NCBI RefSeq assembly: GCF_051020975.1
Contig: NC_135032.1
Coordinates: 7,378,001 to 7,442,000, forward strand
Length of the DNA stretch: 64,000 nucleotides
Reading direction: 5' to 3'
Source: Osmia lignaria lignaria
Lineage: Eukaryota; Arthropoda; Insecta; Hymenoptera; Megachilidae
The position numbers and the translations under genes are program-made. The notes under the pieces are model-generated. The model was given only the letters and a program-made list of their open reading frames with translations. It made no database searches and was not told the DNA's origin. Positions 10,118-24,218 of the stretch are shown here, piece after piece; position 1 is the stretch's first letter, and each line of letters starts with the position of its first letter.

Positions 10118-12743
10118 GTACATTGATCTGTGGGAATTGATCAGTATATTACATTATATTCAATGTAGATATAGTACCAATGATATTGTTATTAAGTGCA
10201 CATTCATCTGTGGGAATGAATCAGTATATTAGATTATATCGAATGTAGATATAGTACCAATGATATTGTTATTAAATGTACATTGATCTGTGGGAATGAA
10301 TCAGTATACTACATTATATTCAATGTAGATACAGTACCAATGATATTGTTATTAAATGTACATTGATCTGTGGGAAGGAATCAGTATATTACATTATATC
10401 TAATGTAGATATGGTAATAATGATATTGTTTTTAAATGCACATTGATCTGTGGGAAGGAATCAGTATATCACATTATGTCCAACGGAGATATAATAATAC
10501 TGGCATTGTTTGTAAATGTATGTTACATATCTACTGTAGATATAGTACTAATGATACTGTTATTAAATGTACATGGATCTGTGGGATTGAATCAGTATAT
10601 TACATTATATTCAATGTAGATATAGTACCAATGATATTGTTATGAAATGTACATTGATCTGTGGGAATGAATCAATCCATTACATTATATCGAATGTAGA
10701 TATAGTACTAATGATATTGTTATTAAATGTACATTCATCTGTGGGAATGAATCAGTATATTACATTATATCGAATGTAGATGTAGTACTAATGATATTGT
10801 TATTAAATGTACATTGATCTGTGGGAAGGAATCAGTATATTACATTATATCTAATGTAGATATGGTAATAATGATATTGTTTTTAAATGTACATTACATA
10901 TCTAATGTGGATACAGTACTAATGATAATGTTATTAAATGCATATTCATCTGTGGGAATGAATAAGTATATTACATTATATCTAATGTAGATATGGTAAT
11001 AATGATATTGATATTAAATGTACATTTATCTGTGGGAATGTATCAGTATATTACATTATATTCAATGTAGATATAGTACCAATGATATTGTTATTAAATG
11101 TACATTGATCTGTGGGAATGAATCTATCTATTACATTATATCGAATGTAGATATAGTACTAATGATATTGTTATTAAATGTACATTGATCTGTGGGAATT
11201 GATCAGTATATTACATTATATTCAATGTAGCTATAGTACCAATGATATTGTTATTAAGTGCACATTCATCTGTGGGAACGAATAAGTATATTACATTATA
11301 TCTAATGTAGATATAGTAAGAATGATATTGTTATTAAATGTACATTGATCTGTGGGAATGAATCAATCTATTACATTATATCGAATGTAGATATAGCAAG
11401 AATGATACTGTTATTAAATGTACATGGATCTGTGGGATTGAATCAGTATATTACATTATATTCAATGTAGATATAGTACCAATGATATTGTTATGAAATG
11501 TACATTGATCTGTGGGAATGAATCAATCTATTACATTATATCGAATGTAGATATAGTACTAATGATATTGTTATTAAATGTACATTCATCTGTGGGAATG
11601 AATCAGTATATTACATTATATCGAATGTAGATGTAGTACTAATGATATTGTTATTAAATGTACATTGATCTGTGGGAAGGAATCAGTATATTACATTATA
11701 TCTAATGTAGATATGGTAATAATGATATTGTTTTTAAATGTACATTACATATCTAATGTGGATACAGTACTAATGATAATGTTATTAAATGCATATTCAT
11801 CTGTGGGAATGAATAAGTATATTACATTATATCTAATGTAGATATGGTAATAATGATATTGTTATTAAATGTACATTTATCTGTGGGAATGTATCAGTAT
11901 ATTACATTATATTCAATGCAGATATAGTACCAATGATATTGTTATTAAATGTACATTGATCTGTGGGAATGAATCTATCTATTACATCATATCGAATGTA
12001 GATATAGTACTAATGATATTGTTATTAAATGTACATTGATCTGTGGGAAGGAATCAGTATATTACATTATGTCCAACGGAGATATAGTAATAATGGCATT
12101 GATTGTAAATGTATATTACATATCTACTGTAGATATAGTACTAATGATATTGTTATTAAATGTACATTGATCTGTGGGAAGGAATCTGTATATTACATTA
12201 TATCTAATGTAGATATGGTAATAATGATATTGTTTTTAAATGTACATTACATATCTAATGTAGATATAGTACTAATGATAATGTTATTAAATGCACATTC
12301 ATCTGTGGGACCGAATAAGTATATTACATTACATCTAATGTAGATATAGTACTAATGATATTGTTATTAAATGTACATTGATCTGTGGGAATGAATCAGT
12401 ATATTACATTATATTCAATGTAGATACAGTACCAATGATATTGTTATTAAATGTACATTGATCTGTGGGAAGGAATCAGTATATTACATTATATCTAATG
12501 TAGATATGGTAATAATGATATTGTTTTTAAATGCACATTGATCTGTGGGAAGGAATCAGTATATCACATTATGTCCAACGGAGATATAATAATACTGGCA
12601 TTGTTTGTAAATGTATATTACATATCTACTGTAGATATAGTACTAATGATACTGTTATTAAATGTACATGGATCTGTGGGATTGAATCAGTATATTACAT
12701 TATATTCAATGTAGATATAGTACTAATGATATTGTTATTAAAT
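10118..12743 (+). repeat. 2626-bp higher-order repeat, copy 2 of 2
   Basis: This is the tandem neighbour of 7492-10117 with the same 35 units in the same order. I compared about a dozen rare variants at +2626 and found no difference. The repeat stops cleanly at 12743: the next unit is class B, not the A unit that opens each copy, and the unit before copy 1 differs from the last unit of each copy. Near-identity means a very recent duplication, or an assembly duplication that should be ruled out. Confidence 0.92.
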
Positions 12744-15700
12744 GTACATTGATCTGTGGGAATGAATCAATCTATTACATTATATCGAATGTAGATATAG
12801 TACTAATGATATTGTTATTAAATGTACATTGATCTGTGGGAATGAATCAGTATATTAGATTATATTCAATGTAGATATAGTACCAATGATATTGTTATTA
12901 AATGTACATTGATCTGTGGGAATGAATCAGTATATTACATTATATTCAATGTAGATACAGTACCAATGATATTGTTATTAAATGTACATTGATCTGTGGG
13001 AAGGAATCAGTATATTACATTATGTGCAACGGAGATATAATAATACTGGCATTGTTTGTAAATGTACATTACATATCTACTGTGGATATAGTACTAATGA
13101 CACTGTTATTAAATGTACATTGATCTGTGGGAATGAATGAGCATATAACATTACATTCAATGTAGATATAGTACCAATGATATTGTTATCAAATGTACAT
13201 TGATCTGTGGGGAGGAATCAGTATATTACATTATATCTAATGTAGATATGGTAATAATGATATGGTTTTTAAATGTACATTACATATCTAATGTAGATAT
13301 AGTACTAATGATAATGTTATTAAATGCATATTCATCTGTGGGAACGAATAAGTATATTACATTATATCGAATGTAGATATAGTACTAATGACATTGTTAT
13401 TAAATGTGCATTGATCTGTGGGAAGGAATCAGTATATTACATTATGTCCAACGGAGATATAGCAATAATGGCATTGATTGTAAATGTATATTACATATCT
13501 ACTGTAGATATAGTACTAATGATATTGTTATTAAATGTACATTGATCTGTGGGAAGGAATCAGTATATTACATTATATCTAATGTAGATATGGTAATAAT
13601 GATATTGTTATTAAATGTACATTACATATCTAATGTAGATATAGTACTAAGGATATTGTTATTAAATATACATTGATCTGTTGGAAGGAATTAGTATATT
13701 ACATTATGTCCAACGGAGATATAGTAATAATGGCATTGTTTGTAAATGTATATTACATATCTACTGTAGATATAGTACTAATGATATTGTTATTAAATGT
13801 ACATTGATCTGTGGGAATTAATCAGTATATTACATTATATTCAATGTACATATAGTACCAATGATATTGTTATTAAGTGCACATTCATCTGTGGGAACGA
13901 ATAAGTATATTACATTATATCTAATGTAGATATAGTAAGAATGATATTGTTATTAAATGTACATTGATCTGTGGGAATGAATCAATCTATTACATTATAT
14001 CGAATGTAGATATAGTACTAATGATATTGTTATTAAATGTACATTCATCTGTGGGAATGAATCAGTATATTACATTATATCGAATGTAGATGTAGTACTA
14101 ATGATATTGTTATTAAATGTACATTGATCTGTGGGAAGGAATCAGTATATTACATTATATCTAATGTAGATATGGTAATAATGATATTGTTTTTAAATGT
14201 ACATTACATATCTAATGTGGATATAGTACTAATGATAATGTTATTAAATGCATATTCATCTGTGGGAATGAATAAGTATATTACATTATATCTAATGTAG
14301 ATATGGTAATAATGATATTGTTATTAAATGTACATTTATCTGTGGGAATGTATCAGTATATTACATTATATTCAATGTAGATATAGTACCAATGATATTG
14401 TTATTAAATGTGCATTGATCTGTGGGAATGAATCTATCTATTACATTATATCGAATGTAGATATAGTACTAATGATATTGTTATTAAATGTACATTGATC
14501 TGTGGGAAGGAATCAGTATATTACATTATGTCCAACGGAGATATAGTAATAATGGCATTGATTGTAAATGTATATTACATATCTACTGTAGATATAGTAC
14601 TAATGATATTGTTATTAAATGTACATTGATCTGTGGGAAGGAATCAGTATATTACATTATATTCAATGTAGATACAGTACCAATGATATTGTTATTAAAT
14701 GTACATTGATCTGTGGGAAGGAATCAGTATATTACATTATGTCCAACGGAGATATAATAATACTGGCATTGTTTGTAAATGTACATTACATATCTACTGT
14801 GGATATAGTACTAATGACACTGTTATTAAATGTACATTGATCTGTGGGAATGAATGAGCATATAACATTATATTCAATGTAGATATAGTACCAATGATAT
14901 TGTTATCAAATGTACATTGATCTGTGGGGAGGAATCAGTATATTACATTATATCTAATGTAGATATGGTAATAATGATATGGTTTTTAAATGTACATTAC
15001 ATATCTAATGTAGATATAGTACTAATGATAATGTTATTAAATGCATATTCATCTGTGGGAACGAATAAGTATATTACATTATATCGAATGTAGATATAGT
15101 ACTAATGACATTGTTATTAAATGTGCATTGATCTGTGGGAAGGAATCAGTATATTACATTATGTCCAACGGAGATATAGCAATAATGGCATTGATTGTAA
15201 ATGTATATTACATATCTACTGTAGATATAGTACTAATGATATTGTTATTAAATGTACATTGATCTGTGGGAAGGAATCAGTATATTACATTATATCTAAT
15301 GTAGATATGGTAATAATGATATTGTTTTTAAATGTACATTACATATCTAATGTAGATATAGTACTAATGATAATGTTATTAAATGCACATTCATCTGTGG
15401 GACCGAATAAGTATATTACATTATATCTAATGTAGATATAGTAATAATGATATTGCTATTAAATGTACACTGATCTGTGGGAATGAATCAGTATATTAGA
15501 TTATATTCAATGTAGATATAGTACCAATGATATTGTTATTAAATGTACATTGATCTGTGGGGAGGAATCAGTATATTACATTATATCTAATGTAGATATG
15601 GTAATAATGATATGGTTTTTAAATGTACATTACATATCTAATGTAGATATAGTACTAATGATAATGTTATTAAATGCATATTCATCTGTGGGAACGAATA

Positions 15701-15915
15701 AGTATATTACATTATATCGAATGTAGATATAGTACTAATGATATTGTTATTAAATGTACATTGATCTGTGGGAATGAATCAGTATATTAGATTATATTCA
15801 ATGTAGATATAGTACCAATGATATTGTTATTAAATGTACATTGATCTGTGGGAATGAATCAGTATATTACATTATATTCAATGTAGATACAGTACCAATG
15901 ATATTGTTATTAAAT
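12744..15915 (+). repeat. Array block 6, with an internal 1717-bp-offset duplication
   Basis: Parsed unit by unit. About 12984-13600 (D'-G-A-C-H-B-D-G-C) recurs at 14701-15317. The spacing of 1717 bp contains exactly 17 long and 7 short units. Shared private variants include GACACTG, GTTATCAAAT and GTGCATTGATC. 14039-14570 resembles 8103 onward in the 2626-bp repeat. 15545-15915 matches 4531-4901. Confidence 0.87.
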
Positions 15916-17566
15916 GTACATTGATCTGTGGGAATGAATCAGTATATTACATTATATTCAATGTAGATATGGTAATAATGATATTGTTATTAAATGTACA
16001 TTACATATCTAATGCAGATATAGTACTAATGATATTGTTAGTAAATACACATTCATCTGTGGGAACGAATAACTATATTACATTATATCGAATGTAGATA
16101 TAGTGCTAAGGATATTGTTATTAAATATACATTGATCTCTTGGAAGGAATCAGTACATTACATTATGTCCAACGGAGATATAGTAATAATGGCATTGTTT
16201 GTAAATGTATATTACATATCTACCGTAGATATAGTACTAATGATATTGTTATTAAATGTACATTGATCTGTGGGAAGGAATCAGTATATTACATTATATT
16301 AAATGTAGATATAGTACCAATGATATTGTTATTAAATGTACATTGATCTGTGGGAAGGAATCAGTATATTACATTATATCTAATGTAGATATGGTAATAA
16401 TGATATTGTTATTAAATGTACATTACATATCTAATGTAGATATAGTACTAATGATATTATTAATAAATACACATTCATCTGTGGGAACGAATAACTATAT
16501 TACATTATATCGAGTGTAGATATAGTACTAAGGATGTTGTTATTAAATATACATTGCTCTGTGGGAATGAATCAGTATATTACATTATATTCAATGTAGA
16601 TATAGTACCAATGATATTGTTATTAATCGCACATTGATCTGTGGGAACGAATAAGTATATTACATTATATCTAATGTAGATATAGTAATAATGATATTGT
16701 TATTAAATGTACATTGATCTGTGGGAAAGAATCAGTATATTACATTATGTCCAACGGAGATATAGTAATAATGGCATTGTTTGTAAATGTATATTACATA
16801 TCTACCGTAGATATAGTACTAATGATATTGTTATTAAATGTACATTGATCTGTGGGAATGAGTCTGTATATGACATTATACCTAATGTAGATATAGCAAT
16901 AATGATATTGTTATTAAATGTACATTGATCGGTGGGAACGAATCAATCTATTACCTTATATCGAATGTAGATATAGTACTAATGATATTGTTATTAAATG
17001 TACATTGATCTGTGGGAATGAATCAGTATATTAGATTATATTCAATGTAGATATAGTACCAATGATATCGTTATTAAATGTACATTGATCTGTGGGAAAG
17101 AATCAGTATATTACATTATATCTAATGTAGATATGGTAATAATGATATTGTTATTAAATGTACATTACATATCTAATGTAGATATAGTACTAATGATATT
17201 GTTAATAAATACACATTCATCTGTGGGAACGAATAACTATATTACATTATATCGAATGTAGATATAGTACTAAGGATATTGTTATTAAATATACATTGAT
17301 CTGTTGGAAGGAATCAGTATATTACATTATGTCCAACGGAGATATAGTAATAACGGCATTGTTTGTAAATGTATATTACATATCTACTGTAGATATAGTA
17401 CTAATGATATTGTTATTAAATGTACATTGAGCTGTGGGAATGAATCAGTATATTACATTATATTCAATGTAGATACAGTACCAATGATATTGTTATTAAA
17501 TGTACATTGATCTGTGGGAAGGAATCAGTATATTACATTATATCTAATGTAGATATGGTAATAATG
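15916..17566 (+). repeat. Copy of 5324-6974 at +10592
   Basis: The order and rare variants of 5324-6974 are repeated here, including GTTAGTAAAT, AGTGCTAAGG, CTCTTGG, ATTATTAATAAAT, GAGTGTAG, the class K unit and GATCGGTGGG. Small differences such as GCAGATATAG near 16010 and GATATCG near 17065 mark this copy. Its right part is also the start of the 7.9-kb copy I, so two duplication events overlap. Confidence 0.87.
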
Positions 17567-18109
17567 ATATTGTTTTTAAATGTACATTACATATCTAATG
17601 TAGATATAGTACTAATGATAATGTTATTAAATGCATATTCATCTGTGGGAACGAAGAAGTATATTACATGATATCTAATGTAGATATAGTAATAATGATA
17701 TTGTTATTAAATGTACATTGATCTGCTGGAATGAATCAATATATTACATTATATCGAATGTAGATATAGTACTAATGATATTGTTATTAAATGTACATTG
17801 ATCTGTGGGAAGGAATCAGTATATTACATTATGTCCAACGGAGATATAATAATACTGGCATTGTTTGTAAATGTATATTACATATCTACTGTAGATATAG
17901 CACTAATGATATTGTCAATAAATACACATTCATCTGTGGGAACGAATAACTATATTACATTATATGGAATGTAGATATAGTACTAAGGATATTGTTATTG
18001 AATGTACATTGATCTGTGGGAATGAATCAGTATATTACATTATATTCAATGTAGATATAGTACCAATGATATTGTTATTAATCGCACATTCATCTGTGGG
18101 AACGAATAA

Positions 18110-18125
18110 GTATATGTATTACATT
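18110..18125 (+). repeat. 4-bp insertion private to copy I
   Basis: Here the unit reads AAGTATATGTATTACATT, where the homologous unit of copy II (near 28159) reads AAGTATATTACATT. The extra TATG looks like a slip in the short GTATAT run. It changes the spacing of the two 7.9-kb copies from 10049 to 10045. Confidence 0.88.
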
Positions 18126-20335
18126 ATATCTAATGTAGATATAGTAATAATGATATTGTTATTAAATGTACATTGATCTGTGGGAAAGAATCAGTATATT
18201 ACATTATGTCCAACGGAGATATAGTAATAATGGCATTGTTTGTAAATGTATATTACATATCTACCGTAGATATAGTACTAATGATATTGTTATTAAATGT
18301 ACATTGATCTGTTGGAATGAGTCTGTATATGACATTATACCTAATGTAGATATAGCAATAATGATATTGTTATTAAATGTTCATTGATCGGTGGGAACGA
18401 ATCAATCTATTACATTATATCGAATGTAGATATAGTACTAATGATATTGTTAACAAATACAGATTCATCTGTGGGAACGAATAACTATATTACATTATAT
18501 CGAATGTAGATATAGTACTAAGGATATTGTTATTAAATATACATTGATCTGTTGGAAGGAATCAGTATATTACATTATGTCCAACGGAGATATAGTAATA
18601 ATGGCATTGTTTGTAAATGTATATCACATATCTACTGTAGATATAGTACTAATGATATTGTTATTAAATGTACATTGATCTGTGGGAAGGAATCAGTATA
18701 TTACATTATATCTAATGTAGATATGGTAATAATGATATTGTTATTAAATGTACATTACATATCTAATGTAGATATAGTACTAATGATAATGTTATTAAAT
18801 GCATATTCATCTGTGGGAACGAATAAGTATATTACATCATATCTAATGTAGATATAGTAATAATGATATTGTTATTAAATGTACATTGATCTGTTGGAAT
18901 GAATCAATATATTACATTATATCGAATGTAGATATAGTACTAAGGATATTGTTATTAAATATACATTGATCTCTTGGAAGGAATCAGTATATTACATTAG
19001 GTCCAACGGAGATATAGTAATAATGGCATTGTTTGTAAATGTATATTACATATCTACCGTAGATATAGTACTAATGATATTGTTATTAAATGTACATTGA
19101 TCTGTGGGAAGGAATTAGTATATTACATTATATTAAATGTAGATATAGTACCAATGATATTGTTATTAAATGTACATTGATCTGTGGGAAGGAATCAGTA
19201 TATTACATTGTATCTAATGTAGATATGGTAATAATGATATTGTTATTAAATGTACATTACATATCTAATGTAGATATAGTACTAATGATATTGTTAATAA
19301 ATACACATTCATCTGTGGGAACGAATAACTATATTACATTATATCGAGTGTAGATATAGTACTAAGGATGTTGTTATTAAATATACATTGCTCTGTGGGA
19401 ATGAATCAGTATATTACATTATATTCAATGTAGATATAGTACCAATGATATTGTTATTACTCGCACATTGATCTGTGGGAACGAATAAGTATATTACATT
19501 ATATCTAATGTAGATATAGTACTAAGGATATTGTTATTAAATATACATTGATCTCTTGGAAGGAATCAGTATATTACATTATGTCCAACGGAGATATAGT
19601 AATAATGGCATTGTTTGTAAATGTATATTACATATCTACCGTAGATATAGTACTAATGATATTGTTATTAAATGTACATTGATCTGTGGGAAGGAATTAG
19701 TATATTACATTATATTAAATGTAGATATAGTACCAATGATATTGTTATTAAATGTACATTGATCTGTGGGAAGGAATCAGTATATTACATTATATTCAAT
19801 GTAGATATAGTACCAATGATATTGTTATTAAATGTACATTGATCTGTGGGAAAGAATCAGTATATTACATTATATCAAATGTAGATATGGTAATAATGAT
19901 GTTGTTATTAAATGTACATTACATATCTAATGTAGATATAGTACTAATGATATTGTTAACAAATACACATTCATCTGTGGGAACGAATAACTATATTACA
20001 TTATATCGAATGTAGATATAGTACTAAGGATATTGTTATTAAATATACATTGATCTGTTGGAAGGAATCATTATATTACATTACGTCCAACGAAGATATA
20101 GTAATAATGGCATTGTATGTAAATGCACATTACATATCTACTGTAGATATAGTACTAATGATATTGTTATTAAATGTACATTGATCTGTGGGAATTGATC
20201 AGTATATTACATTATATTCAATGTAGATATAGTACCAATGATATTGTTATTAAGTGCACATTCATCTGTGGGAACGAGTAAGTATATTACATTATATCTA
20301 ATGTAGATATAGTAAGAATGATATTGTTATTAAAT

Positions 20336-20436
20336 GTACATTGATCTGTGGGAATGAATCAATCTATTACATTATATCGAATGTATATTACATTATATTC
20401 AATGTCGATATAGTACCAATGATATTGTTATTAAGT
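20336..20436 (+). repeat. 101-bp hybrid unit, type 1 (TGTCGATATAG)
   Basis: Positions 1-50 are a class B unit (CAATCT type). They are joined at GAATGTA to positions 30-80 of a class A unit, so 59 bp of a two-unit stretch are missing. Junction homology is GTA: long-unit positions 48-50 and 27-29. The marker TGTCGATATAG follows. Copies lie at 30381-30481 and 35239-35339. Confidence 0.92.
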
Positions 20437-21338
20437 GCACATTCATCTGTGGGAACGAATAAGTATATTACATTATATCTAATGTAGATATAGTAAGAAT
20501 GATATTGTTATTAAATGTACATTAATCTGTGGGAATGAATCAGTATATTAGATTATATCGAATGTAGATATAGTAAGAATGATATTGTTATTAAATGTAC
20601 ATTGATCTGTGGGAATGAATCAATCTATTACATTATATCGAATGTAGATATAGTACTAATGATATTGTTATTAAATGTACATTGATCTGTGGGAATGAAT
20701 CACTATATTAGATTATATTCAATGCAGATATAGTACCAATGATATTGTTATTAAATGTACATTGATCTGTGGGAATGAATCAGTATATTACATTAGATCG
20801 AATGTAGATATAGTACTAATGATATTGTTATTAAATGTACATTGATCTGTGGGAAAGAATCAGTATATTACATTATATCTAATGTAGATATGGTAATAAT
20901 GATATTGTTATTAAATGTACATTACATATCTATTGTAGATATAGTACTAAGGATATTGTTATTAAGTATACATTGATCTGTTGGAAGGAATCAGTATACT
21001 ACATTATGTCCAACGGAGATATAGTAATAATGGCATTGTTTGTAAATGTATATTACATATCTACTGTAGATATAGTACTAATGATATTGTTATAAAATGT
21101 ACATTGATCTGTGGGAATGAATCAGTATATTACATTATATTCAATGTAGATATAGTACCAATGATATTGTTATTAAATGTACATTGATCTGTGGGAACGA
21201 ATCAGCATATTACATTATATTCAATGTAGATGTAGTACCAATGATATTGTTATTAAATGTACATTGATCTGTGGGAATGAGTCTGTATATGACATTATAC
21301 CTAATGTAGATAGAGCAATAACGATACTGTTATTAAAT

Positions 21339-21439
21339 GTACATTGATCTGTGGGAATGAATCAATCTATTACATTATAGCGAATGTATATTACATTATA
21401 TTCAATGTAGATATAGTACCAATGATATTGTTATTAAGT
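21339..21439 (+). repeat. 101-bp hybrid unit, type 2 (TAGCGAATG)
   Basis: It has the same junction as the unit at 20336 but TAGCGAATG in the B part and TGTAGATATAG after the joint. It follows a class K unit with TAGAGCAATAACGATACTG. Copies lie at 31384-31484, 36242-36342 and, with TATCGAATG and CAATCAATT, at 39544-39644. Confidence 0.92.
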
Positions 21440-24218
21440 GCACATTCATCTGTGGGAACGAATAAGTATATTACATTATATCTAATGTAGATATAGTAAG
21501 AATGATATTGTTATTAAACGTACATTAATCTGTGGGAATGAATCAGTATATTAGATTATATCGAATGTAGATATAGTACCAATGATATTGTTATTGAATG
21601 TACATTGATCTGTGGGAATGAATCAGTATATTACATTATATTCAATGTAGATACAGTACCAATGATATTGTTATTAAATGTACATTGATCTGTGGGAAGG
21701 AATCAGTATATTACATTATATCTAATGTAGATATGGTAATAATGATATTGTTTTTAAATGTACATTACATATCTAATGTAGATATAGTACTAATGATAAT
21801 GTTATTAAATGCATATTCATCTGTGGGAATGAATAAGTATATTACATTATATCTAATGTAGATATGGTAATAATGATATTGTTATTAAATGTACATTGAT
21901 CTGTTGGAATGAATCAATATATTACATTATATCGAATGTATATATAGTACTAATGATATTGTTATTAAATGTACATTGATCTGTGGGAAGGAATCAGTAT
22001 ATTACATTATGTCCAACGGAGATATAGTAATAATGGCATTGTTTTTAAATGTACATTACATATCTAATTTAGATATAGTACTAATGATAATGTTATTAAA
22101 TGCATATTCATCTGTGGGAACGAATAAGTATATTACATTATATCTAATGTAGATATAGTAATAATGATATTGTTATTAAATGTACTTTGATCTGTTGGAA
22201 TGAATCAATATATTACATTATATCGAATGTAGATATAGTACTAATGATATTGTTATTAAATGTACATTGATCTGTGGGAAAGAATCAGTATATTACATTA
22301 TATCTAATGTAGATATTGTAATAATGATATTGTTATTAAATGTACATTACATATCTAATGTAGATATAGTACTAAGGATATTGTTATTAAATATACATTG
22401 ATCTGTTGGAAGGAATCAGTATATTACATTATGTCCAACGGAGATATAGTAATAATGGCATTGCTTGTAAATGTATAGTACATATCCACTGTAGATATAG
22501 TACTAATGATATTGTTATTAAATGTACATTGATCTGTGGGAATTGATCAGTATATTACATTATATTCAATGTAGCTATAGTACCAATGATATTGTTATTA
22601 AGTGCACATTCATCTGTGGGAACGAATAAGTATATTACATTATATCTAATGTAGATATAGTAAGAATGATATTGTTATTAAATGTACATTGATCTGTGGG
22701 AATGAATCAATCTATTACATTATATCGAATGTAGATATAGCAAGAATGATATTGTTATTAAATGTACATTGATCTGTGGGAATGAATCAATCTATTACAT
22801 TATATCGAATGTAGATATAGTACTAATGATATTGTTATTAAATGTATATTGATCTGTGGGAATGAATCAGTATATTAGATTATATTCAATGTAGATATGG
22901 TACCAATGATATTGTTATTAAATGTACATTGATCTGTGGGAATGAATCAGTATATTACATTATATTCAATGTAGATACAGTACCAATGATATTGTTATTA
23001 AATGTACATTGATCTGTGGGAAGGAATCAGTATATTACATTATGTCCAACGGAGATATAATAATACTGGCATTGTTTGTAAATGTACATTACATATCTAC
23101 TGTGGATATAGTACTAATGATACTGTTATTAAATGTACATTGATCTGTGGGAATGAATGAGCATATAACATTATATTCAATGTAGATATAGTACCAATGA
23201 TATTGTTATTAAATGTACATTGATCTGTGGGGAGGAATCAGTATATTACATTATATCTAATGTAGATATGGTAATAATGATATGGTTTTTAAATGTACAT
23301 TACATATCTAATGTAGATATAGTACTAATGATAATGTTATTAAATGCATATTCATCTATGGAAACGAATAAGTATATTACATTATATCGAATGTAGATAT
23401 AGTACTAATGATATTGTTATTAAATGTACATTGATCTGCGGGAAGGAATCAGTATATTACATTATGTCCAACGGAGATACAGCAATAATGGCATTGATTG
23501 TAAATGTATATTACATATCTACTGTAGATATAGTACTAATGATATTGTTATTAAATGTACATTGATCTGTGGGAAAGAATCAGTATATTACATTATATCT
23601 AATGTAGATATTGTAATAATGATATTGTTATTAAATGTACATTACATATCTAATGTAGATATAGTACTAAGGATATTGTTATTAAATATACATTGATCTG
23701 TTGGAAGGAATCAGTATATTACATTATGTCCAACGGAGATATAGTAATAATGGCATTGCTTGTAAATGTATAGTACATATCTACTGTAGATATAGTACTA
23801 ATGATATTGTTATTAAATGTACATTGATCTGTGGGAATTGATCAGTATATTACATTATATTCAATGTAGATATAGTACCAATGATATTGTTATTAAGTGC
23901 ACATTCATCTGTGGGAACGAATAAGTATATTACATTATATCTAATGTAGATATAGTAAGAATGATATTGTTATTAAATGTACATTGATCTGTGGGAATGA
24001 ATCAATCTATTACATTATATCGAATGTAGATATAGTAAGAATGATATTGTTATTAAATGTACATTGATCTGTGGGAATTGATCAGTATATTACATTATAT
24101 TCAATGTAGATATAGTACCAATGATATTGTTATTAAGTGCACATTCATCTGTGGGAACGAATAAGTATATTACATTATATCTAATGTAGATATAGTAAGA
24201 ATGATATTGTTATTAAAT

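Larger units (their letters stand above)
16303..24218 (+). repeat. Segmental repeat, copy I (about 7.9 kb)
   Basis: About 7916 bp that reappear at 26432-34263. The offset is 10129 at first. It falls to 10049 because a class A unit of the TTAGATT type (about 17000-17080) is missing from copy II, and then to 10045 because of a 4-bp insertion near 18114 here. Downstream of that the two copies stay in register to the boundary at 24218. Two 101-bp hybrid units lie inside, at 20336 and 21339. It carries class L, D (CTCTTGG), K and many C-H and D-G pairs. Confidence 0.9.

Noticed and set aside
7492..12743. Calling the 2626-bp tandem pair an assembly error outright
   Set aside because: Near-identity alone is compatible with recent biological duplication, and other blocks show similar identity at a distance. 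Read evidence is required, so it is reported as a finding with that caveat.
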